NCBI GenBank assembly: GCA_018399855.1 | Contig: JAGYNX010000165.1 | Coordinates: 1-5,041 of the forward strand | DNA length: 5,041 nucleotides | From: Spirochaetota bacterium | Lineage (GTDB): Bacteria > Spirochaetota > UBA4802 > UB4802 | Direction of reading: 5' to 3' | Shown here: piece by piece, positions 1-5,041 of the stretch | Numbering within the stretch: position 1 is the stretch's first letter | Layout of the letters: every line of letters starts with the position of its first letter | Translations under genes and position numbers: made by a program | The notes under the pieces: model-generated | What the model saw: the letters and a program-made list of their open reading frames with translations, nothing else | What the model was told of the DNA's origin: nothing | The model's database searches: none

Positions 1-40
1 CTATCCGCGGAATCAGTATCTCGGGAGTTTCTGACCCTCT

Positions 41-1048
41 TTATCCACCGATTTTAGACATGTTTCTACTTGAGGTAATAGCAGAACATTCACGATTGGT
101 ATCTGTAAAACAGTTCATTTTGTGTTCTTTCTGTTTGTTTCTCACAGCCTCGTAAATCAAATCTTTTATAACCTGCTCACCAGAATCCATTCTGAATGGT
201 GTTTTAAGATCGTACTCAGAATTATCGAGAAGACAGGTTTTCAACGCCCCGTCACAGGTCAGACGAAGCCGGTTACATGAATTGCAGAACTTATGGGAAA
301 TAGCGGGAATCACACCAACCCGCATTTTTACTGCGCTGCCTTTGGGAATAAAGTCATACATCATGGCAACCGACGTATCAACATTCATTGCTCGATTCAC
401 TTTGCCAATCTTCGAGAGAGCATCAATAAGCTGGTCAGATGAAACGAAGGGATCATCATCAACGGGAAGATCACCCACGGGCATACGTTCGATGAACCGC
501 AGTGACACGTTTTCTCCTTCGAAATAGTCAACAAATGAATCCAGTTCTTTCAGGGTATGCTGCTGAATTACCGCGTTAATCTTCACATCAAAAACACCCG
601 CATCAAGGGCTTTTCGTATGGAGTTCAGCACACGGGCATGATAATCCCTTCCGGTAATTTCATGATAAAGAGTAGGAGAAAGAGTATCCAGGCTGATGTT
701 CAGTTTGCGAACCTCAAGCAGGGCAAGCTCATCGAGATACTTTTCAAGTAAAACCCCGTTTGTAGTAATACAAACCTCAAGATCAGGACACTTTTCCTTC
801 ACTTCACGGATAATATCAATGAACCCTTTACGAACAAGGGGTTCCCCCCCCGTAAAACGAACCTTTTTTATACCCATTGACACGAACAACCCGACAAAAT
901 AGATAAATTCCTCGTTTCTCAAAACCTGGTCATGATCAAGCCATGACACACCCTCGGGGGGCATACAATACTTGCACCGCAGGTTACACTTGTCAGTAAC
1001 AGAAACACGAAGATAGGTAAGTTCACGGTTGAATGAATCAATCAGCAT
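41..1048 (-). CDS. moaA: GTP 3',8-cyclase MoaA (molybdenum cofactor synthesis)
   Basis: This is a cytoplasmic radical SAM enzyme. Known family chemistry is the conversion of GTP to 3',8-cyclo-7,8-dihydro-GTP, which MoaC turns into cyclic pyranopterin monophosphate, the first step of molybdopterin synthesis. The 335 residues match the family's usual length. The N-terminal cluster motif is CNLRCKYC with C21, C25 and C28, and the SAM-contacting motif GGEP lies at 67-70. The second, substrate-side cluster has C255, C258 and C272 in CX2CX13C spacing. R14, R260 and R262 correspond to the conserved GTP-site arginines, and the protein ends in the required Gly-Gly (MSKIGG). The start is supported by an AAGGA 6 nt upstream, which lies inside the last codons of the preceding gene. 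It is probably the last visible gene of the leftward operon. No other moa gene is in view, so partners must lie elsewhere. The GGEP motif is coded through a run of eight G residues (844-851). Confidence 0.97.
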   Translation of the reverse strand: MLIDSFNRELTYLRVSVTDKCNLRCKYCMPPEGVSWLDHDQVLRNEEFIYFVGLFVSMGIKKVRFTGGEPLVRKGFIDIIREVKEKCPDLEVCITTNGVLLEKYLDELALLEVRKLNISLDTLSPTLYHEITGRDYHARVLNSIRKALDAGVFDVKINAVIQQHTLKELDSFVDYFEGENVSLRFIERMPVGDLPVDDDPFVSSDQLIDALSKIGKVNRAMNVDTSVAMMYDFIPKGSAVKMRVGVIPAISHKFCNSCNRLRLTCDGALKTCLLDNSEYDLKTPFRMDSGEQVIKDLIYEAVRNKQKEHKMNCFTDTNRECSAITSSRNMSKIGG

Positions 1049-1049
1049 G

Positions 1050-1667
1050 TCATATCCTTATTGTTAAAGAAACGGAACATTTATGCTCCCACGTATCACT
1101 AAATGTAGCACCTGAATATTGAATATCAAACACGGGTATACTTTTTTCATTGATCTCGCGCACATGCATCCAGGTAAAAAGGGCCGACGCAACATACACT
1201 GCCACGTTACCAATTACCGCCAGTGTGAAATAATGCGCCGCCCTGTCATACTCATGTTTCATCTCTTCAACAGTTTTATATCCCCCGTCAGGATCATCAA
1301 GCAGAAGATCATGATCCGGGTCAAGTTTCCTGTTCGCGTCCCTGGCCGACCGGTATAATGAACGCCTGTAATCCCAGTATCGCCAGTAATAGTAAATTGA
1401 ATATGCACCGGCAATTTTCAGTGTAGCAAAAACGATACCGTAATAATGATGCCCCGTGTAAAAATGACCGGCCCCGGGCAGAATATCCAGTGCAACTATG
1501 GCGGGGGCATACATCTGCTCATCTTTCTCCTGGTAAAGCTCTTCTATTTCAACTGAATCCCCGCTATCTGCCTGATTTTCAGCCCACACCAGGTTCGCAT
1601 TACACAGAATATATACAATGCTTACACACGTCACGCAAAAAATTAATATTTTATTGTTAATTGTCAT
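1050..1667 (-). CDS. Small exported membrane protein with PGAGHFYTG motif, function unknown
   Basis: I cannot assign a function. The 205-residue protein begins with a hydrophobic segment (about 6-27) ending in a good signal peptidase I site, VWA/E after residue 29. An acidic stretch (30-50) follows. Residues 63-77 read LPGAGHFYTGHHYYG, the Pro-Gly...Tyr-x-Gly...Gly pattern found before membrane helices in DUF5683-like and TM2-like families. A first helix is likely at about 72-94 and a second at about 146-167. Between them is a charged, Asp-rich stretch (DPDHD at 116-120, DDPDGG at 124-129). The last 25 residues look like beta strands and end in VSLTIRI. The ATG has no recognisable Shine-Dalgarno sequence and follows the stop of the 55-codon frame by 7 nt, so it is probably translated by coupling. 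Its stop comes one base after the moaA ATG, leaving a 1-nt gap between the two coding regions as listed. The family placement is by motif only. Confidence 0.85.
   Translation of the reverse strand: MTINNKILIFCVTCVSIVYILCNANLVWAENQADSGDSVEIEELYQEKDEQMYAPAIVALDILPGAGHFYTGHHYYGIVFATLKIAGAYSIYYYWRYWDYRRSLYRSARDANRKLDPDHDLLLDDPDGGYKTVEEMKHEYDRAAHYFTLAVIGNVAVYVASALFTWMHVREINEKSIPVFDIQYSGATFSDTWEHKCSVSLTIRI
1055..1059 (-). promoter_or_regulatory. Ribosome binding site of moaA
   Basis: AAGGA on the minus strand, 6 nt before the moaA ATG. It lies within the last codons (AGG ATA TGA) of the upstream membrane-protein gene, so moaA initiation takes place at the terminating ribosome and is probably translationally coupled to that gene. 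Confidence 0.7.
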
Positions 1668-1674
1668 ATAGATT

Positions 1675-1842
1675 TCAGGGTATTGTTACACTTTCCACGT
1701 CGGAATGGTTGCTCTCCCTGCCCCCGTCCCAGGAGGTAATCCAGAACCAGATTTCACCAGAAAAACCTGAATGGATGAATATCGTTACATCTTTTGGGTC
1801 ATCACCGGCTTCAGCATCGGTGATGTTATTGATTTTTTTCAT
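1675..1842 (-). CDS. 55-codon frame: tiny gene, or displaced C-terminus of the TPR lipoprotein
   Basis: This ATG-to-TGA frame of 55 codons overlaps the last 17 bases of the lipoprotein gene and ends 7 nt before the next gene. Its codons look like coding sequence, with hydrophobic, beta-like stretches (VTIFIHSGFSGEIWFWITSW) rather than shadow-frame noise. It has no signal peptide, and there is no Shine-Dalgarno sequence before its ATG, where the DNA is nearly all A and T. The frame is joined to the lipoprotein frame by dropping a single A from the seven-A run at 1833-1839. That would replace the lipoprotein's last two residues with the 52 residues from INNITDAEAG onward. The reading as a displaced C-terminus seems slightly more likely to me than an independent small gene. 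The missing ribosome site of the downstream gene argues that something is translated through here. Confidence 0.5.
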   Translation of the reverse strand: MKKINNITDAEAGDDPKDVTIFIHSGFSGEIWFWITSWDGGRESNHSDVESVTIP

Positions 1843-2368
1843 GCATATACAGAAAATTTTTTCTAAAATAGTAATTTTCAGGATCAAGTATACAAGCTTT
1901 TGACAGCAGGGTAAACGCTTTTTCCCGGTGACCAGACACCTCGTGAATAAGCCCCAGGTTATTATACCCTGCGGCCTCATCGGGAAACTCTTCAATAAGC
2001 TGGGTAAACAGCATGTCCGCTTCACTGAATTTACCCGCAACGGCAAGCTCTACACCCTTCCTGTTGATCCTTGCCGCTGCAGAGTAACCGGGAAGCACAA
2101 CATAATACCTGCTGTACTCCACACGAATTACCAGGTGGTGATCATCCTTCTCCCCGATTTTAGCATAACCATGACCGTCACTCAACTGTTCTGCGGGCGG
2201 ACGGACAACATGAACATCATCCCCCCTGATGGAGAACCGTGACTGTGTTCTGTACATAACCTCTTCGTAACTGAGGCATCCGGCAACACATACTGATGCC
2301 ACAACCAGGGAAATCTTACAGCCCTGGATCAATATGTCCGCAGATATTTTCAATCGCCTGGGCCACAT
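1826..2368 (-). CDS. TPR-containing lipoprotein, function unknown
   Basis: A 180-residue envelope lipoprotein of unknown role. A hydrophobic stretch (19-30) ends in the lipobox VAGC, with lipidated Cys31. The mature protein has a polar region (about 32-98) and then two TPR units. In the first (about 98-131), G105, A117, F121 and P129 fall on consensus positions. In the second (about 132-165), L138, G139, A151, A158 and P163 do. A further helix (166-178) looks like a capping helix. Two TPRs suggest protein-protein contact in the periplasm or at the membrane. The listed ATG overlaps gatA by 53 bp and has an AGGAG 13 nt upstream, which is a long spacing. A TTG at 2332 (codon 13) would give a more typical 18-residue signal peptide. 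The C-terminus stops right after an A7 run, and a one-base deletion would extend the protein to about 230 residues. Confidence 0.85.
   Translation of the reverse strand: MWPRRLKISADILIQGCKISLVVASVCVAGCLSYEEVMYRTQSRFSIRGDDVHVVRPPAEQLSDGHGYAKIGEKDDHHLVIRVEYSRYYVVLPGYSAAARINRKGVELAVAGKFSEADMLFTQLIEEFPDEAAGYNNLGLIHEVSGHREKAFTLLSKACILDPENYYFRKNFLYMHEKNQ
1833..1839 (-). other. A7 homopolymer at the frame junction
   Basis: Seven consecutive A residues on the coding (minus) strand, read as GAA AAA AAT just before the lipoprotein stop TAA at 1826-1828. Losing one A gives GAA AAA ATC AAT and continues into the 55-codon frame. Such runs are known sites of replication slippage, RNA polymerase slippage and sequencing error. 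The sequence alone cannot tell which applies. Confidence 0.6.
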
Positions 2369-3764
2369 TTAAGATTGTTTTCTCCTGGAAATGATTCCCC
2401 ATAACCTGTATCCCTATGGGAAGCCCCTTCGAATCTTTACCCGAGGGCACCGAAATTCCAGGTATGGCGGCAAGATTAGCCGATATAGTGAGGATATCCG
2501 ACATGTACAGGGACAGGGGGTCATCGACCTTCTCACCGATTTTAAAAGCAGTACTTATTGTTACCGGTGTAACGATGGCATCAACCTTTTCGAAAACCCG
2601 CTTGAAGTCTTCAATGATGAGTGTTCGACCCTTCAGGGCCTTGAGGTAATACGCGTCATAATAGCCGGAACTCAAAGAAAAAGTTCCCAGGATAATTCTT
2701 CGTTTCACCTCTTTGCCAAAGCCCTGTTCACGTGTTTTAAAGTAGAGTTCCTTGAGCCGTTTCACATTTGGCGAGCTGTTTCCGTATCGAACCCCGTCAT
2801 ACCGGGCAAGATTTGACGAAGCCTCGGCAGTGGCAATCAGGTAGTAAATGGGAACGGCGTACTCGGTATATTTCAACGAAATACGTTCGGTCTTTGCACC
2901 CCGTGACTCAAGTTCCTTGATGGTTGCCATCACGTTGTCCCGTATCTCGGGGTCAATGTTTTCAAAATACTCGTCCGGCACCCCGATTACCATTCCCTTC
3001 ACGTTCCCGTCTATGGTGTCAGACTTAAAATCCACGTCCCGTTCAAGTGACGTGGCGTCACGCGTGTCCTTTCCCGAGATTACACCCAGCACATCACCCG
3101 CGTCCTTCACCGAGCCTGCAAACGTCCCGATCTGATCGAGGGAGGACGCGAAGGCCACCAGGCCATACCGGGACACCCTGCCGTAAGTGGGCTTAATACC
3201 AACCACGCCGCAGAAGGAAGCCGGTTGACGAATAGACCCCCCCGTATCAGAGCCAAGGGCTACCGGTGCCATCTTCGCCGCGACAGCCGCAGCAGACCCC
3301 CCGGAACTACCCCCCGGAACCCGCTCCAGGTCATGGGGGTTTCTCGTAGCCCCGAAGTATGATGTTTCCGTTGTTGATCCCATGGCAAATTCATCAAGGT
3401 TGGTTTTCCCTAAAAGTACAAATCCTTTCTCAAGAAGCTTTTCATACGCAGTAGCATTATAAGGAGGAATAAAATTATTCAAAATGGCGGACGCGCAGGT
3501 AGTCAGTATGCCGCTGGTACACATATTGTCCTTTAACGCAACCGGTATTCCGTCAAATGGCGACAGCTGTTTCTTTGCCCCCCTTCTTTGATCGGATTCC
3601 TTTGCCTGCCGCAGCACATCTTCCCTGTCAACAGTAATATAGGCATGTATCTTTTCATCAAATGCGTCAATACGGTCAAGATATGCTTCACATATCTCCC
3701 TGGCAGACACATCATTGTTTTCAAGCATCCTGCTCAATTCTACTACAGATTTTTCGGTTATCAT
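2316..3764 (-). CDS. gatA: Asp-tRNA(Asn)/Glu-tRNA(Gln) amidotransferase subunit A
   Basis: GatA is the glutaminase subunit of GatCAB. It frees ammonia from glutamine and passes it to GatB, which amidates misacylated Glu-tRNA(Gln) and/or Asp-tRNA(Asn) in the cytoplasm. The 482 residues match the family length. The amidase-signature triad is present: Lys78 in GIPVALKDN, Ser153 in PGGSSGGS and Ser177 in GSDTGGS. These correspond to K79, S154 and S178 of Staphylococcus aureus GatA, and the surrounding signature (about 150-190) is intact. Two adjacent ATGs are possible. I chose the second because GGAGG at 3770-3774 is 5 nt from it but only 2 nt from the first, at 3767. It is the first gene of the leftward operon, with no gatC before it and no gatB after it, so those subunits must be encoded elsewhere. 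Its 3' end overlaps the lipoprotein gene. A non-Gat amidase is unlikely given the strong overall match. Confidence 0.96.
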   Translation of the reverse strand: MITEKSVVELSRMLENNDVSAREICEAYLDRIDAFDEKIHAYITVDREDVLRQAKESDQRRGAKKQLSPFDGIPVALKDNMCTSGILTTCASAILNNFIPPYNATAYEKLLEKGFVLLGKTNLDEFAMGSTTETSYFGATRNPHDLERVPGGSSGGSAAAVAAKMAPVALGSDTGGSIRQPASFCGVVGIKPTYGRVSRYGLVAFASSLDQIGTFAGSVKDAGDVLGVISGKDTRDATSLERDVDFKSDTIDGNVKGMVIGVPDEYFENIDPEIRDNVMATIKELESRGAKTERISLKYTEYAVPIYYLIATAEASSNLARYDGVRYGNSSPNVKRLKELYFKTREQGFGKEVKRRIILGTFSLSSGYYDAYYLKALKGRTLIIEDFKRVFEKVDAIVTPVTISTAFKIGEKVDDPLSLYMSDILTISANLAAIPGISVPSGKDSKGLPIGIQVMGNHFQEKTILNVAQAIENICGHIDPGL

Positions 3765-3769
3765 CATGA

Positions 3770-3774
3770 CCTCC
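3770..3774 (-). promoter_or_regulatory. Ribosome binding site of gatA
   Basis: GGAGG on the minus strand, 5 nt before the second of two tandem ATG codons and only 2 nt before the first. It is the strongest Shine-Dalgarno match in the window and favours the 3764 start. Confidence 0.8.
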
Positions 3775-3833
3775 GCGCAATTTCAGGACAACACGACCCC
3801 AGCAATGACAATTTTATTTGAAGCAGTCAATTC

Positions 3834-3863
3834 TTTTTTGTTGATAAAAAATGGATCAAAAAA
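3834..3863 (+). promoter_or_regulatory. Phased A/T tracts, UP-element-like region upstream of prc
   Basis: Three six-base tracts, T6 at 3834-3839, A6 at 3846-3851 and A6 at 3858-3863, have centres exactly 12 bp apart. This is close to one helical turn, so some intrinsic bend is expected. Relative to the promoter at 3869-3896, the two A tracts fall at about -57 to -41, where the RNA polymerase alpha subunit contacts UP elements. The positions are directly visible. The function is inferred. Confidence 0.4.
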
Positions 3864-3869
3864 TCTAAT
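3841..3869 (+). promoter_or_regulatory. Candidate distal sigma70-type promoter of prc
   Basis: TTGATA at 3841-3846 and TCTAAT at 3864-3869 with a 17-bp spacer, each matching the consensus at five of six positions. It would start transcription near 3876. It overlaps the A tracts and ends at the first base of the next -35 box, so the two promoters could not be occupied at the same time. AT-rich DNA gives chance matches, so this is less secure than the proximal promoter. Confidence 0.4.
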
Positions 3870-3896
3870 TGACTTACGGCATTATCGAGCTATACT
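3869..3896 (+). promoter_or_regulatory. Candidate proximal sigma70-type promoter of prc
   Basis: TTGACT at 3869-3874 and TATACT at 3891-3896, separated by 16 bp, each matching five of six consensus positions. The predicted start is near 3903, giving a leader of about 80 nt before the prc ATG. A-tracts lie just upstream at UP-element positions, and a perfect inverted repeat covers the -10 box. Confidence 0.55.
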
Positions 3897-3900
3897 CGAT
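3884..3900. promoter_or_regulatory. 17-bp inverted repeat over the prc -10 box, possible operator
   Basis: ATCGAG-N5-CTCGAT is a perfect 6-bp dyad with a 5-bp centre (CTATA). It contains the whole proximal -10 hexamer (3891-3896). On the other strand the arm ATCGAG overlaps a GATAAT (3881-3886) that could be a weak -10 for gatA, with only a poor -35 match. A repressor bound here would block prc and perhaps the divergent operon. The dyad is seen directly. An operator role is inferred, and I do not recognise a known regulator's site. Confidence 0.4.
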
Positions 3901-3968
3901 TACTGTAGTTATAAAAGCCACCATTTGAATGCAGGCCTCCACTACTGATGAAGAAATACAAAAATAAC

Positions 3969-3973
3969 AAGGA
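3969..3973 (+). promoter_or_regulatory. Probable ribosome binding site of prc
   Basis: AAGGA followed by an 11-nt spacer to the ATG at 3985. The spacing is at the long end, which may mean modest translation. No better-placed purine-rich site exists before the ATG. Confidence 0.45.
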
Positions 3974-3984
3974 AATATAAATCT

Positions 3985-5041
3985 ATGCTACGCTCCCGAC
4001 CATTTATTTCAAGAACAATTATTCCTCTCTTAATATTACTGGTATCATTTTCTGGCTGTTTCAAAAAATCTTCGAATCTATCTGCCAGTGATGTACAGGC
4101 CATTATTTCGATGTTTCTCAGAACACATGTGCAATATGATACATTTGATGACAATCTCTCGAGCAAGACCCTTGATAATCTAATTAAAATTCTGGATCCG
4201 GGAAAATACTATTTTTACCAGGAAGACATCGATTCTTTCGACAAGTACCGTGAAAAAATAGATGATTTTACCAGGGACGAGCAATTTGAATTTCTCACCC
4301 ACATTTTTGCAGTGTATAACAAGCGTGCCCACGAGGTCATCGACCTGAGCAGTGAACTCACGAAAAAGAAATACGATTTTACCCGTGACGAAACAATCGT
4401 GACCGACAGGGACAGCATACCGTATGCAAGAACTCCTGAAGATATGAGAGAACGATGGAGAAAGAATGTAAAGCTCCAATTACTGAATTATAAGAATTCC
4501 ACCATAACAGAAGAAAAAGCACAAAAGAAACTGCTTAAAAAGTTTGACCTAACACTCAAGCGTATTGATGAGATGGATTCAAAAAAGAAATTTGCTCTTT
4601 TTACAAATGCCTTTTCCACTGCCCTTGATCCGCATTCAAACTACCTTACACAGGAAGAACACGAAGACTTCATGATCTCCACAAACCTTAAGCTGGAAGG
4701 CATAGGGGTGTTACTTCGTTCAGAAGATGGGTTCGTAACAGTAGAGCGAATCATACCTGGCGGAGCGGCAGATAAGCTTCCTGAAGATTTACAGCTGAAA
4801 CCAAACGACAAGATAGTAGCTGTAGCACAGGACGACGAAGAACCGGTTGACGTTATCGACATGGACTTACGGGACGTGGTAAGGCTTATTCGCGGAGAGA
4901 AGGGAACCCTGGTAAAACTTACCATTATCAGGGAAATAACTGAAACTGAAAAGCAGGTACGCAAGGTAATCCCCATCGTACGTGAAGAAATAAAACTTGA
5001 AGACAGGGCTGTAAAATCCACGGTCTACAGGCCCAGTGGCA
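3985..5041 (+). CDS. prc: Tail-specific protease Prc/Tsp, lipoprotein form, N-terminal part
   Basis: The gene is open at the right edge, with 352 codons visible. Prc/Tsp (peptidase family S41A) degrades or trims periplasmic proteins from their C-termini. Residues 1-24 form a signal peptide with basic residues (R3, R5, R10), a hydrophobic core (12-22) and a lipobox-like FSGC at Cys25, so the protease is probably membrane-anchored. Residues about 30-225 match the Tsp N-terminal domain, with LDPGKYYFYQEDID near 70 and the hallmark DPHSNYL at 215-221. A PDZ domain follows (about 237-322), including EGIGVLL (238-244), IIPGGAA (256-262) and DVVRLIRGEKG (297-307), all very like E. coli Prc. The catalytic Ser/Lys domain lies beyond the window, so activity cannot be judged. 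The start is the first ATG after an in-frame TGA at 3946-3948. AAGGA at 3969-3973 is 11 nt upstream, a little far. Confidence 0.93.
   Translation, partial: MLRSRPFISRTIIPLLILLVSFSGCFKKSSNLSASDVQAIISMFLRTHVQYDTFDDNLSSKTLDNLIKILDPGKYYFYQEDIDSFDKYREKIDDFTRDEQFEFLTHIFAVYNKRAHEVIDLSSELTKKKYDFTRDETIVTDRDSIPYARTPEDMRERWRKNVKLQLLNYKNSTITEEKAQKKLLKKFDLTLKRIDEMDSKKKFALFTNAFSTALDPHSNYLTQEEHEDFMISTNLKLEGIGVLLRSEDGFVTVERIIPGGAADKLPEDLQLKPNDKIVAVAQDDEEPVDVIDMDLRDVVRLIRGEKGTLVKLTIIREITETEKQVRKVIPIVREEIKLEDRAVKSTVYRPSG

Noticed and set aside
2..34. A plus-strand frame entering from the left edge and stopping at TGA 32-34 (YPRNQYLGSF), possibly the end of a convergent gene.
   Set aside because: Eleven codons are too few to support a gene. 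The minus strand is also open over the same bases.
1..40. Search for a terminator after moaA.
   Set aside because: The 40 bases contain no GC-rich stem followed by a T run. The operon may continue beyond the window.
1843..2046. Extension of the 55-codon frame upstream to a start at 2046 (123 codons).
   Set aside because: This upstream part overlaps the well-supported TPR lipoprotein frame and reads as low-plausibility Cys- and Arg-rich shadow sequence. Only the part after the A7 run looks like coding sequence.
2391..2816. A 141-codon plus-strand frame.
   Set aside because: It lies wholly antisense to gatA, which has an intact catalytic signature. It has no recognisable ribosome site or domain.
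3841..3859. Inverted repeat TTGAT-N9-ATCAA, considered as a terminator or operator.
   Set aside because: The stem is only 5 bp and all but one pair are A-T. The sequence is explained as well by the A-tracts and promoter elements.
3825..3874. Inverted pair AGTCAATT (3825-3832) and AATTGACT (3867-3874), considered as divergent -35 boxes.
   Set aside because: The right copy serves the prc promoter. The left copy has no acceptable -10 at 16-18 bp on the minus strand, so a gatA promoter there is not supported.
4180..4479. A 99-codon minus-strand frame.
   Set aside because: It is antisense to the N-terminal domain of prc, with no independent coding evidence.
4641..5021. A 126-codon minus-strand frame, very rich in Ser and Thr.
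   Set aside because: It is antisense to the Prc PDZ region. Its Ser/Thr richness is what reverse-complemented Asp, Glu and Lys codons produce.

Overview
The window is ordinary bacterial chromosome at high coding density. It holds a four- or five-gene block on the minus strand (right to left: gatA, a TPR lipoprotein gene, a small frame of 55 codons, a small membrane-protein gene, moaA). One divergent gene on the plus strand, a Prc/Tsp-type protease, runs off the right edge. Two proteins carry lipoprotein signal peptides, and one of these is a periplasmic-type tail-specific protease, which points to a Gram-negative (diderm) bacterium of moderate G+C. Nothing visible fixes the phylum. I found no RNA genes, mobile elements or CRISPR arrays.

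Layout. Positions 1-40 hold no supportable feature. moaA (41-1048, minus) encodes the radical SAM GTP 3',8-cyclase of molybdenum cofactor synthesis. Directly upstream is an unrecognised exported membrane protein (1050-1667, minus). Next comes a 55-codon frame (1675-1842, minus) that is either a tiny gene or the displaced 3' end of the next gene. Then follow the TPR lipoprotein (1826-2368, minus) and gatA (2316-3764, minus), subunit A of the tRNA-dependent amidotransferase. The genes overlap or nearly touch, so they are probably one transcript read leftward from the 3768-3984 region. That region also carries good sigma70-like promoters facing right, toward prc (from 3985). A 17-bp dyad sits exactly on the stronger -10 box.

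The genes do not form one pathway. gatA serves translation, moaA serves cofactor synthesis, and the two proteins between them belong to the cell envelope with no assignable function. The most notable feature is the end of the TPR lipoprotein gene. It terminates just after a run of seven A residues, and dropping one A would join it in frame to a well-formed 52-residue tail. The following gene has no ribosome binding site of its own and starts 7 nt after that tail's stop codon, which suggests the tail is translated. This may be a recent frameshift, a sequence error, or a slippage or recoding site. I see no convincing evidence of an undescribed multi-gene system.
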